Part shown: positions 36,801 through 51,800 of the stretch, piece after piece | Layout of the letters: each line of letters starts with the position of its first letter | Numbering within the stretch: position 1 is the first letter of the stretch | DNA from: Lagopus muta | Taxonomy: Eukaryota > Chordata > Aves > Galliformes > Phasianidae | Direction of reading: 5' to 3' | Length of the DNA: 64,000 nucleotides | Assembly: GCF_023343835.1 (NCBI RefSeq) | Contig: NC_064472.1 | Coordinates: 8,671,469-8,735,468, forward strand | Made by a program: the position numbers and the translations under genes | Notes under the pieces: model-generated | Database searches by the model: none | Told to the model about the DNA's origin: nothing | Seen by the model: the letters and a program-made list of their open reading frames with translations, nothing else

Positions 36801-39800
36801 GCACCTTGGAGATGCTGCCCAGGGCTGGTTTTCTGCAGCAAGGATGATATCAGTGTTATTGCTTGGATGTTAATAATGAAATTTCAGTATTTGAAAATAA
36901 AAATTCTAGAATCTCAGAGAGGAAAATTTGGAGGTTAAAACTTATCACGTTTTGTGCACTGGAAAGGCCTCAGTGACTGTATGTTGTTGTTGTTTTTTTT
37001 TAATTTTACTTCCAAGCACATTCTGGTTGGCCTAGTGGAAAATCCTACTTTAAGATTCACTGCTGCCTTTGTAATCTGGTCACCTGCGCACATCTACTGG
37101 TGACAGTGCAGGTGCCGTGGACCTAAAAAGGCACCTTTCTGAAAGAGTCTGTTTACTGAATACAGCTGACACTCACCAAGTGAAGACAACATTTGCAACT
37201 AGGATCAGCCAACTGAAATGACATCTGTAACTCTCAGGCTCAGGGATGGCTTTGGTACCTAACAATGTCTCAAAACATTGTGGGACTAAGGAAGAAAACA
37301 CAAGTGAATGCTGAGCAGATAACTCCCATGTACAGCACTCCACGCCTCTGGAAATCTGAGTATCTGGGCACCAGACTGGGGTGACGTCAACACTGCTGAA
37401 AAGGCAGAGGAATCAGTATTTAGAAAGGCCTACAGGTTTGCAAGGACAGTGGCCACGTACAAGCCCTGATATCAATACTTAACCCTTTCTTCTGCCTATC
37501 ATTCTTCCATCTGTGGCCAGCGGGGCGAGGGAGGGGATCCTGCCCCTCTGCTCTGCGCTGTGACACCGCACCTGGAGCGCTGCGTCCACAGCTGGAGTGC
37601 TCAGCACAGCAGAGACGGGGGCCTGCTGGAGAGCGTCCAGAGGAGGGCCGCACGAATGGTCAGGATGGAGCAGCTCCCTGTGAGGACGGGCTGAGAGCTG
37701 GGGCTGTGCAGCCTGGGGAAGAGGAGGCTGAGCGAGACCTGAGGGCGGCCTGCCTGTGTCTAATGGGGGCTGTAAGAGAGGTGGGGACAGGATCTTCTGC
37801 AGGGTCTGCTGCAACAGAACAAAAGGAAACGGTTTCTAATTAGGAAAGGAGATTTACACTAGACATAAAGAAAAGTTTTTTTACAGTAAGAGTAGTGAAG
37901 CCAGGGCAGTGGTAGATGCCCCATGCCTGGAGACTTTCAAAATCAGGCTGGACCTGGCTCTAAGCACCTGATTGAGCTGTAGTAGATGGACAAGATGACC
38001 TTTAAAGGTCCCTTCCAATTCGAACTATTCTGTGATTCTGTAATATCTTCCATAGACTGCAGCCCGAAGTACTCATACTGTCAACAACTTGTTTGTTAAC
38101 CACTGCTAAGGCCCCTCTTGACTGCTGCTACATGATGAGTACTCAGGAAGCGTAAGTGAATAATCTGTTGAAGTAAAGGACCATAAAAAATGTCCTTGAG
38201 AACCTTTATTTTTAGATTATTTTTCTCCTTTTTTTTCGCAGTTCTGTGATTCTTCTTCTGGATAACAGAACTGTTCTTTGAAGTCTGGCAAGGTTTTTTA
38301 ATTTGTTGGGAAAGTTTTCTGCATTAGAAAAGTTTCAGCATTATCCTGTAACCTTGTTAGATACCACAATCAGCTTTTCGTAAGAATCTCTTTGTTCCAA
38401 AAACTCCAAGATCACGAAAGAGAATTTCTTTCTTCTGGGCTATAAGCAATGCATCACAGTTTGCTCCAGACCAGCGTTCATTTTCTCCCAGGGGAACCTC
38501 TGTACCTCTAACAGTCTTGAACACCTGCCCACTGCCTCCACTCTTGTCCTGAATTCCTCTAAGAAGATCAAAACAGTGTTTTTCAAGTTATTAAAATAAC
38601 AGACGTCATTCTTCAGGATGTTTTAACTTTCTCTGCTTAAAAAATGTTCCTCTGCCAGTGGAAAAAATGCATAGGATGTTCCCTTAAAAACCAAAATTAG
38701 AGCAGACAAAAATCTCCCTGCCAAGTCGATACTGACCTGCCTTCCCAAAAGCTGCCTGAGACATCACCAGTGCCAAGAAGAGTCCCAACTGGTCTAAGAA
38801 ATTGTTTGCTTGCCACCTGTACTGCACCTCACACGAACACCCACCAACCATTCTGAACTTGTTTCCGCTTTGTAATGTTTCACTGTGAGACTCTGAGAAC
38901 ACCCTTGTTCTGCTAGGACTAGTCAGTGAAGGAAGTCAGCTGCTTGCTGGTATTAGAAGATCACTTGACACTGAAAAACATGAATAAAATGCATGTCAGG
39001 AGACACATTTGTGAAAGAACAAACTACTCTGTGTGCTGAAGTCAGTAAGAGATAAAAGCAACGGAGAAAATTAATGCAGTCACTTTACAATTGAGGAAGT
39101 TTTGTGGATTAAAGAGGAAGAACAGAGAGCAAGACTTAGAATTTAAAAAGAAAAACATCTGTAAGAGTGAAAATGAAGTAGCAATTGGGTATCTCCTGTT
39201 TACCAGTGGATCTGGTATGGAAGAAGACTGCTCTGAGCCAGTGCACCTAAGTTATCTAAATCAACCTCTGCAAATTTTACCAGGTCTGTGCTGAGATGCC
39301 AAGACAATAAGTAGGTAGGACTTCAGATAGGCTTTTTCGGTAGTGATTAGAAAGTATCTGACCTTTGAAAAAATAACTGCAGGTCAAATTAGGAATGGGA
39401 TCGTAGGATACTTCAAGTTGGAAGGCACCCCAGGAGGTTTCTAGCCCAGTATCTTCCTCAAAGCAGGATGACCAATTGGACTGGGGTGGAGCTGTACTGT
39501 CAGGTTTTGAAAACCTCCAAGGACGGAGATGACACCACCTCCCTAGGAAAAACATTACACTGCTCGCCTCTTCTTGCAGCGAAAAATCAAGGTGAGAAAA
39601 GAAACATGCTGGGAATGAAGTACCCACAAAATGCTGCAGGCAATCTATTGACAACTTGGACATGTTGATATCACTTTTCACTAGAGCTGAGGATGTTTCT
39701 TATGAGTCTTTACACTCCTCTCACAACTCTCCAGGTTATCCTGGTCATTCCCCATCTAATGATTACAACCAGGCAAATTCAGACAGCCGGCACAGTCTTT

Positions 39801-42800
39801 CCTCTCTCTATTCCTGCCTTTTCTACTTTTCTCTCTACCTTGCCCTGAAGCAGAGAAGGGTTTTGTCTGGTTCTGTGTCAGATGGATGTCATGCCATTCA
39901 GACTGCCAGATGTTTGGGCAGGGAAGTCTGTCCTCGAGACTCCTTGGAGACGCTTCCATTCACCTCATCAACTAGATAAGCCGGAGCCACAGCATCTTTA
40001 ATGTGGCCATGACACCACTTCCTCAGGAAGTTATTGCTGGGTTGCCGCGAACATTTAACTGTAGACACAAAGAATAATGTTGTCAACAAAGAACACAAGA
40101 TCTCTCCTTGTTTTCCTGATCACCCCCTTTCACCTTTCAATGAAGGGTAACAAAACACTTTAAAAAGCCAAACTGAGGGCTATCCTATACCAGAGCTCTT
40201 CTGCACATTAACAGAACTGAGCTGGCTGTGTGAGCCCGGAGGTACTAATAACATCTGCCTGTACTGAAATATCTACACCAAGGTTTTGTTTCTACAGTTT
40301 GCAATTGCTTTGTGCCCCGTCCCAGATTAGAGGCCTAGTGAAGACACATTTCAGCCTGGCAGTTAAAGAATTCAGGCAGAAAAAGGAATTGAACTTGAAT
40401 CTTCATGTTCTGAGTGGAAGTCAGTACTAGCAGCTAACAAAGGCACAGCTGTGTTGTGACTTAAGGCTCCCAGTTTTTTACAGCTAAAATCACCTTGTAA
40501 AGTAGACCAGGGTTTGTGAGTACTTTTGGAATGAACAAGTACATATTCTTCTAGCCAACATAAAGAAAGTGCTAGGGTTTACCAAAGACTTTGCTTGAGA
40601 TATTTTTCTTTAAAAAACCTGAAACTCCTAATTTTAAAGAGTGGATGCAGTCCTGGACTCAAGCAACGCATGCCTGACAGCATCATTTTAAGAATTAAAT
40701 ATGCTAGCCTTGTTCAGGATCTATTTCTAACACCATGTCATTTAACAGGTCAAGCACCGCTTCTCAGATCAACTGATACAAAGTACAATTGTCTCACTTG
40801 TACTCCTCATTTCTTCTCCCACACTGCTAGTCCTGCAACTAAGATTTAAAACAAATCACAGTAAATTGTTCCTTTTTGACAACCGTCTCTTACTTCTGGG
40901 CTGGGTAGTGGATGCAGATCAAGAAGAGCTGCTTTCTGGTGTGATGTTTTCCGAGAGCTCTACTGCAGTGCAGGAGCTGCCAGCAGCCTGCAGGTCCAGA
41001 ACACCTGGTACCATTAAACTTTCTTCTCCTAGCTAGCTCACAGTTTATTCATGGCTAAAAGCACTTTTAAGTTCACAAACTTCAGAGCTATATGGGAGAA
41101 CTGCATCATTCCTCCTAGAGGTATCAGTGCCTGCTGACTTGATTACACCAATTTCATAGCAGGGAGCGAAAAAAAGAGGGTATGTATGTAGGTTGTCTGG
41201 AAAAAGCAGGGATTGCCTAGCATTTAGATCAGAAGGTAGAACAAATCAGAGTTACAGCAAATTTAACATGATCGCTTCATGTTTACAGTAGAATTGTCTT
41301 AAAACTCTAGATTTATTTTATGGTACTATAAACGCTTGTACTTTACAAGACTGGACTGAAATAGTTATTCATCCAGAAGCTTAGGCATAATCAATTCCCA
41401 AATTAAGGAGTGTGGGGGAAAAAAGGCACAGAGTGAAGTACTGGAGGAGTGTAGGACAGAGGGGAAAGAAAAGATTTAGTCAGAGCAGAAGGGACACAAA
41501 GAGGAAGGCAGGATTTGGGGAGAGGCAATGGCTGGACTGCGTGGAAACGGCGAGGATGACTGGTTTCACTGCTGAGGAAAGCAGGAAGAAGCATGGAGAG
41601 GAGCTTTCAGCATGGTGGAGAGGAGACCACCACTAGGACCGTGCCAAGGATGGAGGTGGGAGGTTACAAAAGAAAAGCTGGAGATGACTCTGTAAGTAAA
41701 TCTATGACAAGCTGGAGCTACTTGCCAAATTGCACCTGATTACCTCTTCTCATGTCCTAATCAGATCCGGAGAAAGGAACAAAAAGGCTGTTTATGGAGC
41801 ATGTTTTTTTTTACAGGCGACTTTAGGAAGAGGGTTTGGGGAACACTTATGTATTTTAAAAATTAAGAAATTCTGTTTTTCCTTCTGGAAGAAGTTTCAC
41901 AAAGGAGACTATGACTGTTTTGCACAGTACCAGACTGCAGTGTCTAATTTCCATGAATGATGCAATAAATGCCTACTCTCAGCACAAGCTATTCAGCCAT
42001 GATTCAGGCAGTAATTAAAGCTCTTTGAAGGGTAGCTATGTTTAACAACTGGAGAAATGGGATCAGACTGTCCAATTACTGTGACTTTACAACTTTTAAA
42101 ATAAAATCTTATCTCTGTAAGTACGTGGCATCTCCAAAAACAGCTTTATTTTCCTTCAGAGAGACCTGCTTTACAGAGAATAGCTGTCAAGTGGAACAGG
42201 AAAAGAGCTGTCCAAAAGCTTGAGGTTTGAAAGAAAAAGAGGGCAGGTGCCATGTGGTTTTCCACATGCAATAGAGCAAAAAGGCTGCACATGGTATGGC
42301 CTGTGGTCATTCCTGAAGAGACCATCCCCTCACTGCTTCCAGAGGTGAAGTCAGGGAACAGGGAAAGATCCATCATAGTCCCAGACAGGGCTTGCGAGAT
42401 CCCAAAGCCTCATAACACAACTGGCCTACTACCTGAACAGTAGCTTTGTTCCTATTTCTACAAGTTCTCCATAAAGCAGCAGTGCTGGTATAAGAAGCTG
42501 ATGCCACTGGTTGCTAGATTTAAAGCCAAGAGTGACTGTCCCCAGGTTCAGGGCTTCAGGCTCCCTGGATGTTCCCCTCTTCACGCTCAGTTGAAGTCTT
42601 GCTTCCAAGACCACCAGAATCTCCTCACCTGACAAGGACCCTGCTATTGCCAGGACACATGATATTGATGACATCCTGTTTTCCTGTTGTGGCAAACTAA
42701 AGTTTGCATGTTTGCCTGAGCTCTGAGTGATCACTTTAAAAGCTCAGAGAAATGACAAGGAGTTTTTGGGATCCTGAGAGCATCCTCTGGACGTAAGCAT

Positions 42801-45800
42801 AGCAGTTAAAGAACAAGGATTGCACCGAACTCTTATACAGCACAAATCCCCTCCCTTTGAGAAAGTATGTGTCGCTTCTACTTGATAGAGCCCTTGTTTG
42901 CTGACAGAGCATTTTAGCCCAACACCCAACAAGCAGTCAGTAACCTTTCCTGTTTAAGAGCTGAGCGAGCAGCACAGAAAAGACAAAGGGAGAGCCCACA
43001 TCACTGAACAGTCAGAATAAATTCAATTAATTGTCAGGTACATGCTTAAGGCTCATCATTAATAAACCAAACACAGAAAAAAACCTGGATCATCCCATCT
43101 TGTCTGTGGATGCTGTGGCTACGCTTGCTCTCCTTGACTACTACACAGAAACTCATCTACCTATGGAGACATCAGAAGGAACAGTCACAAATGGGGAAGC
43201 CTTCCTCAGAGTGGGCCAGAGTAGCAAGTGGAAACTTATACTTGAGGACACAGGGCTTTGCAAGCCAGAAAACGAACTAGTATCATCCCAGTGTTGTTTT
43301 TGGCAAAGGTGCCAGCACTGGAGTCAGTAGCCTTGTCAGCTCAGCTGACATCAGGAAAAAAGTGCAAATCACTTTTAAAGCCAGGTCTTCATTTCTTCAC
43401 AGAAAGATGAGACTGTGAAATGAGACCTCTGACAGACCAGGCTCTTATTATTGCTGTGGTGCTGCCTGTTGTGGTTAGGTTTTGCCAGACGGGGTAGTTT
43501 TTATTCTACTAATTTCTTCAATTACCGTGTTTTTCTCTCCTTCTATCAGAGACTCTCTGTAATTTGCTTGATTAGTTTACCTCACAACCTACTGCTAGTG
43601 AAATAAACAGGACATGATGTGAACTCATATTTGTGACAGATTACAGTGGGTCAGGGCAGTGTAAAAAAAGAGAACCTGCAATTTGCAGTTCTGTCTTCTG
43701 CTTCAAGCACAAAATCCCCATCCAGATACTCTGGCAAATTTTGATTGCAATGTGAAATAACTGCATAGAAGCACTTTGTCAGGATTAGCTTACCAAATCT
43801 GTATGTACTGCAAAAATTCAGAGGCTAAAGTGTTCACAGAAATTATCACCCATCAAAGTAACTCACAGCCTCCTCCTTTTTGATTTTTTTATCTGAAGAC
43901 ACATTAGTCGAGACTGCTTTGTGCAATACAAGCTGTGGGTGGGTGCACGTCTATGAGCTCGTGAGGCACATGGGTACCCAAGGATTTGTCACAGGAGAGG
44001 CACACGTATGATGACAGAGGGCTGGGAAGGCCAGTAAAGCCATAGTGGGCTGGCAGGGCAAATTGAGCAGACTGCAGTGAAAGACTAGGACTGTTAAGTG
44101 TAAATAATACCATGTCATGCACAGATTTATTTGTCCATGCCATGCTCCTGGGCTTTGCTGACTGGTACCTTCCCTACCTTCATCTCACCCACCTGCACAC
44201 ACCTTCCTGCCCAGAAGCTGAACTGAACCCCACTGAGTTTATCTTCTCCAATTTCTCATAATGGATTTACTAATTACTAGAGCTGCTGTCAGCCACAGCA
44301 TCTCACGCACCCCATCAATCTTGCCCCTCTATTTCTCCTCTAACTAATCTGCAATAACATGCCTGTCACAACTATTTTCCTGCCCTCATATTTGCTGCTC
44401 TGTCTGCAGACAGCCTTACTACCTTTAATGTGATGCCACTGTTTACCTTCTCATCCCTTCTGAAAAAGCCTTGAGATATCCTGCAGGAAGGATGTTGCAA
44501 TAAATCTGCATATGCAATTTCTCTTACAAATGGAAAGAGTAATATCACACAAAATAATGTTTAAATAAATTCCCCTCCATCCCAGGAGGCCTCCAAGTGG
44601 TATGCTACGCTTCTGTCTTCATGAAGAAAATCAATAGCACTGCTATACTGTCACTGCTCTCTGGCTTCCACATTATTCATCCCCTCCCTACAAAGTACCA
44701 GGAAATAGGTGCTCCCAAGGAAGGAAAATAGTTTTGTGCAATTGAAGTAATGGTGTCACTTCAGGTCGCCTATAAACAGTTATGTACATGTAAATCTGCA
44801 GTTTCGTCAATACAGTCAGAACCTCAGGACCCAGCTAAAGAGTTACAGCTTTTTTTTTAATGTTTCCCTAATTTACCTACAGAGCTCCTTCTCAGAAACA
44901 ACAGCTGCTGTACCTAATTAACATTAATCACCTTGTTACAGAAGAGCAACTGGGAATAGTACAGTACTTGAGGTACTGACAAAAGGATACACTAATGGCA
45001 TTGATTTGTCCAGTCTACTACGAACTTCCCTTATTATTCTGCTTTCAGCATGAAACATTTAGAAGTCACAAGCTGTGAAGCAGACTGGGAAGAGATAATG
45101 CAGAAAAGGAGCCAAGGTTTCAGACTGCAGAAGCAGCGTCGTACCTGATCCATTTGGGACAGCATCTCCCAGTGCCACTTCTTCATCTTGAGCTGTGGCA
45201 AATGCAGGTCTTGAAGGAAGTCTCTGAGGAAGGCATCCTTTTACACAGCACTGAGAAATTACTCCACTGTGTGCCTCGTGGCTCTTCAACAGAGCTGCTT
45301 TAAAACAAGCTCTGAATTTCCACACAACTCTAAGAAAGTAGTTAAATAACTACACAAATTGAAAGTCCAGTTTCAGCAGCAACATGGAGAGTTCAAGGTA
45401 GCCTGTCCTTTACAGGGATGAGAGGTCAACTGTAAAGTTACAACCAGAAATGCACCAATTCTGTTATGTTGAACCCTGAGGGCTTTGCAGTTCTCAACTC
45501 ATTAACTGATATTCCCACTACTCCTCCCTGACAGTACAGCAATTTACTATCTGCCATGAATGTGCAGCATCAAGCTGGAAGGCAGGAGATAATGCCACAG
45601 GTTGTGCTGTCATCCTCTGGCCCCCAAAGGATTATTTCCTCAGTTCACCCTAGTGTCTACAAAGATGGGGCCCAGCCATAAATTAGATTCTCAGTTTTCT
45701 ACAAGTCAGCCACCCCAGAGAATAAAATGCAATATGCCCCTGGGAGAAGTTTTCTGTTGCTGCTTGCCAGAGTTGCTTGCTGGAAGTGAACACTCAAGTT

Positions 45801-48800
45801 ACCTGTTTGTGGTCTGGGAGACACTTGTTATAAACAGGAATTAATCCAATAGCACAAGTGAAGTAATCTGGTGTTTGAAAATGGGCACACCTAAGTGGTG
45901 TCCCTGTGCAGAATCCCTGTCCCCAGCTACATACTGTGGAAGCCAGATAAATCTTAAGCCAGATTAAATCTTCTTGCTGCCAATAGGTAAAACCTTAGGA
46001 CGTTTGTACCCAGAGAAGTCCAGGGATGGAGTGATGAGCAACAGTAGGGATGGAGCATGTTTCCTCAGGACATGGTTTTACACTACTACTGCCCATGTCT
46101 TCACACACCATGCTCCAGCTCTGGGTATGAATAAGTCCCCTTTTACCAGTCAACAACAAGCCTCTCAACTTTAGCAAGATCAGCAACAGTCTCTTGTAAA
46201 ACTCAAGGATAACCCCCCTCATCTAACATGGAGAGATGAGATTGATAGAGAAACAGACAAAAGAGTATTCAGTGGTTTAACTGGGGAACTCGCCTCTCTT
46301 TGGAGAGTGAGCACTACGGTTATACATCAGAGAACAGCTTTTTCTACTACCCTGACTTCATGCTGAGCCATCTGCATGGCTCAGGCTGCACTGTGGCTGC
46401 TCAGCTGCTCTCATCTCCCTCTGGTCACATAGAAAACCAAAAGGCCAAGCTGGGCTGACTCAAAAAGCCTTCACACTCGCTGTAGCAACATGTCCAGGCT
46501 TCAGACCTGCGAAGCTTCCTTTCCTGCAGTATCTGGATGGAAGCTGACCTGCTCTGATTATCATCTGTGCAACATCTCTTGGAGAGAAAAGCAACATCCT
46601 ACAATGCTACTGGCTGGAGAAGAGTGTTTGTAGCCCACTAATTCATGGATCGGCTTTCCTCTCTTAGCGCTAGGACAGCTTGCTTTCTCTTGAAGAAAGG
46701 GAAACTTCTGTTCAGGCTGGTAGACTATAATATAGTCTACCAACATTATAGGTAGTGTTTCATTTTAACATAATGGAGTGAAAGCAGCTTACGTGGAAAG
46801 CAGCTCTGTGCCACCTGCTTCCCCTTATGGGGCTGACTAGTATCAGACACTGTGGTTTTTGGTACTGTGATGAATACCAATATGTGATCTAAACTGGGAG
46901 GGGAACAAAACCATAGCTAGGAGAGTGGGAAAATTATCTGCCACATCTGCAATTCTGGCCATTTTTTACAATAACTTTGGTAAAGAAAATCTAAAATAAA
47001 ATCCACGAATACTTTCAAACAGGCATTATCAACTGGGTTTCTTCTTGATCATCTGACAGACAACCTCATGTGCAAGTAGTTCACTGAGTCTTAAAGTGAG
47101 GTCCAGCTTGCCTATATTAGACACTTACTTGTTATGCATATTTAGGCATTACCACACTCCCAAGAGGACTGCCATATTTCTCTACCTAGTTCAAGAAAAG
47201 AAGGTTCTTGCAGCTACCAGATCCCTCCCAAAATACCACCTTTCCCCATTAACTGGAAATGGGAACTTTCCACTCAAGCAGTTAAGAGACTGGTCCAGAA
47301 CCTGTCTAAAATAAACATGGCAAGGAAGTGCTGACACTGAGTGCTCTGCGTCCCTGATGGGTGTCTAGAGGAAACAGCCTGCAGAGGATAATCTGAAGGT
47401 CAAATGGCTGTGGAGAGAGGTACTGACTGAACGCACCATTTGAGCTCATCTGAATCTGGCCTGGACAGCATGCACTTCTAACAAACAGAGAACATTTAAC
47501 CTTTTTCAAGAGCCAGCCCCCACAGAGAGCCTCTCCAATTTCCCACCAAACAATCAAAACTCCCTAATGGCAGCTTGATTTTCAATACCTGTCATCAGCC
47601 CTTGTCATTTTATTTGCGTGAAGCCTGTTACAGACATCTCCCTCCAGTCCACTAGGAGCACAGCCATGTATCACACCTTGAGCAATGCAGTTTTCCTTCC
47701 CTCTGCAATGGCTGAGATCATAAAAAACCAGCACGGATACAAGTCACGGCCACTGAGTAAGTGAAGGAAAGAAGTCTCAGAGGGACAAAGGCTGCTATGA
47801 GTAACTCTGTCCGTCTGTCTCCCTCTCATGTGTTCAACTGCAGAGAGGGATGTGGGGGATTTACTATCACACTCCCAGGATTGTGCTGATAAAGATGCCA
47901 CTGCTGCAGTCCCTCATCAGTGCCGTAGCCTGTGCTGCAACCAATTACCACACTGCTTATTTTGTTCTAATGCAGAGTGAAACACTGACTGCTAGGTAAG
48001 TCAGACAGACTGTCTGGATGGGGATTTTCAGGCAAAAAAGTGAAATTAAAAATGCAAAATAGAAAAACAGATGGTGTAAGCTTCATTAAAATAGCATGTC
48101 ATCTCTTGATATCCCACGGGGATCTGCTACTTTCCAGTGGGTATGGAGCCCCCGAGATTTACACTTGGGGATTATTCTATTCCTCCCTCTCTCCTTATCA
48201 CAACACTCTTCTGCCTTCAAAAGGCTTGTGGTATGCGCTCCATCTGGACATGCCTCCTAATAAGGATGTGCTGGAGACATCTCCTAAGCACTAATGGGCA
48301 CCCAGCCCCCCACAGTGCTGTCGGGAGCCTCCACATCAAGTAATTTGCAAGCAAGAAGCAGGCCAAGTCCTGAAGACTCAAAAGAAAGACAAAGCAGGAG
48401 TGCTAGGAAAGTAAGAAATACATAATTAATACGGATGTAATACATGATGAATTACACGCACCGGATATTATTTTCCCTTGATGTGAAGTTCTCTTTTCAG
48501 ATATGGTACAAGAAACAATCTAAATGTCTTCCTGCTCCATTTACAAACCAGGTATAATCTTTAAGAAATCAATAAAAACAAAAGCCACCTGTCAAAATTT
48601 TCCTATGTCTAACTGGCCCCCAAACAAATGTGTGGCAATGAAATCTCTTTACTAATACAGCAGAAAAACAACCACAGCAGCAGGAATTGCAGCAAAGCAT
48701 GCTTTTTCTGTCACACTTTAATCACTGTGGGCTCTGGAAGCAAAACCTGCATTCATGCTGGGTTGGTATTTAATTGAGCACATTTGAACCATGCTTCCAA

Positions 48801-51800
48801 TAAGCACATATGACAGATTTATATATAAATCTTCACAGAGTATAAAATGACATTTATTAACCTGCCATCAGAGCATTTGACATTTGAACAATTGATTCTG
48901 ATTTAACACTGAAAAGTGTTAAATCCATATGGAAAACTTGCAATAGGATTAAAACCCTAGTCACTACCATCCCCAACAATAGCTCTGCCAGGTAAGCTAC
49001 TAAATATTTACTACCTTAACTTTGCCTAGGCTTAGAGGATTAAAAAACAATCAAAATCCTTAATGTAGAAAAGACTAAAGATTGAGTTCGAAGAAAAAAA
49101 TCCAAAGCTGGGAGATGTGAGCCATTAAAATACTTGAAAACTGCAAAGGTCGGGCATCTCTTAAGAATGACAGCAGTGGGAGCTGATGTGGATTAAACCA
49201 TATTACACTGGATGCAGACAATACTATCAGTCTCGTTTTGCCCCAGGTAACCTTGCACTCATCAGAGTACGGCTAAGGACAGAAAGCCAATCCAAACACC
49301 ATTAAATATGTTTTCACCTAATTAAAGAGGCACACTGTATCCACAGGCAGAGAGAGGTTTCTGAGCAGACTTGTCTAGGAGCCCAGGCAGGAACACGCTC
49401 ATCAGCTCTGCCAGATAGTTCCTGCTAAGCAGGTAGATTTCACCCACAGAGTGGTCAGTGCTGAACGTTCACTGGCCGGAGCACCAGCAGGTCGTGGAGG
49501 CAGCAATCTTCTGCAACGCTGCAAAGCTCTCACATAATACAAGTCCTGGAGTTTTCTCTTTCTGTTATTCCCAGAAGAAACCAAGTGAAGCTGTTCTTAC
49601 TTTCATGGTTAATCATGCTTTAATTTTCAGATGCAGCACAGCCTTCACGACTTAACACTAACTTTCCCAGGGCTGATAGCACCCGCATCAACTACTTATT
49701 TTTTTCTGTTTCTGATATTTACTCCCTGGAAGATTTATAAAGGACAAGGAGTTCTTTCTTTCTGTCCTGGTCTTACTAGGCTCAATATGCCAAATTCTTT
49801 TAGCTTTCTCTGATATGGCAGCCTTTCCAGATCCCTCGTCTTACATAGTTCTTATCTACACTTAGCCCATCCTGAATTCTTCTTGCTGGAACTGAGACTG
49901 CTTTACAGGACTCCATATATCTCATACATGTACATATTGCTACACCTTTATTTACTGGAAAAAATGGATTCATACTCTTCTAATACCTACCCTTACCACT
50001 TTGCTAATAGCACTCATCAGTGGCCAAACAGAATACAATTTTCTTTACGTGGTAAAGCAAAATATTCTAGCAGAAGAATTAATCGTTCTGCTGCATCGGT
50101 GCTTTGAAAAAAGCTGGTAAATGCTGCAGAAGTGTGACCACGCCATGTATTAGTCCATTTTAATAACTCCTTGTCTTGCAGTGATGCCGTACTTTCTTAT
50201 TCACTTCCAATGTACAGCAGATTGCATTTCTCCTGGCATGTTTTCTGCATTTCTACTACTGCAGTTTTCATGCTTTTTCTCTATGATGTTTCTGAGACTT
50301 TGTCGTACCGATGTCTCACAGGTTTCTGAGCCAACTCCTGGTTTATGTGCCCTTGCCATTAATTACTTAGAAATGAAGTGATTGTTGAAGAAGTTCATTA
50401 ACAATCTCTTTTTTTTCTGATGCCTTCTCCTTCCACAGTACCTGGTGAATAATGAATTCCTACAGTTCTCAATTCACTGACTTTGCTCAAGCACTTAGTC
50501 CATAACGCTAAGTTAGTTACAGACCTTTTTTGAATTACCTTTACATTTTATTTGCATCGTTATCTCTGAATCCAATCTATTTCTGACAATCACATCTTCT
50601 ATAACGTCCTCATACGTTACCAAGACTAAAACAGCACAATTTTCTGTGACATCAGCAGACCTCTTGAGTATACTTTTATTGCCTATAAATGCAGGAATAT
50701 CTCAGACCTACGAATAGTAGCATTAACTGCTCTCCAACCCGACACCTGATGTTAAATGATCCAAAACAAATATTGCAGTAATAATTATCTCTCAATACAG
50801 AATTACCTCAACAATACAGAATCCTTCTAGCAATGAAAAAGGATCCTGGAGGCATATGGCATGCTGCCAGTGATCATCTTTTACCAAACTGAGATCTGCA
50901 CTTCCATCAACACATACTGCTGTTTTCTGCCTTTTCCTAAAAAGCAGCTGCCATTTTGGAGTATTCCTGATGGCTACTGCAGGGCAGATATGCTGTGCCA
51001 ATACACTTTTTCATGTCCTCTATGGATACTTCGAGATCTTCCACTTTGCCACATTACCTTGCTGTGTTTGTACATCCAATTTTCTGTCTTCTCCTCTGTA
51101 GTCACTCAATCAGCAAAGTCATTATTCAGTTACCTTATTTTCCTTTGCTGTATGTATACTTACTTGTGAAACCCCTTTATGCACTGCCATGACCACTGTG
51201 TCTGATCACTCAATTTCCCATATACTTCACTGGAGCTCTGAGACTCTGCAAATGCAAACAAGGCTTTTCCTGCTGTTTCTTTAAGGCCACCCAATGAGGC
51301 CAACACCATTGCTTGCAGCAGTAGGTCCTTGGGTAACAACTATTTACTTGACAAAATCTCTTCATAACCATATAAAAATATGCACCTATGAGGAAATTTT
51401 CTAGGCTTAGATTACCGTTTTTGTTTTAAACCTGAGCAAAAAGCATATCAATCCTCTGACCTGTCCTTCATTAGGATCTTGAATCTGTATGGCATAACAC
51501 TGCTTAAGGCTTTGGAAACAAGAGGGCCTTATGTAGACTGCTGTCCTCTTGCAAGAATTAGCCTGGTGAGGAAGCAGTGTATTGTGCTAATACGTGGTTC
51601 TGTTTCCAGAACTTCAGAAATACTACACAGAAATAGCAGTGAACTATTACAAATCTGTAATTCCTCCATTTCACAGTAACACAGCTCTGTCTTGTCCTGA
51701 TAAGACAGGTGATGTCCAAGTCTCTGATCCTTTCCCTTTTGTTTGTAGTCATGTTTTCTTTTTATAGCCTCTCTATATTCATTCTTTTTTTTTTTCCTGG

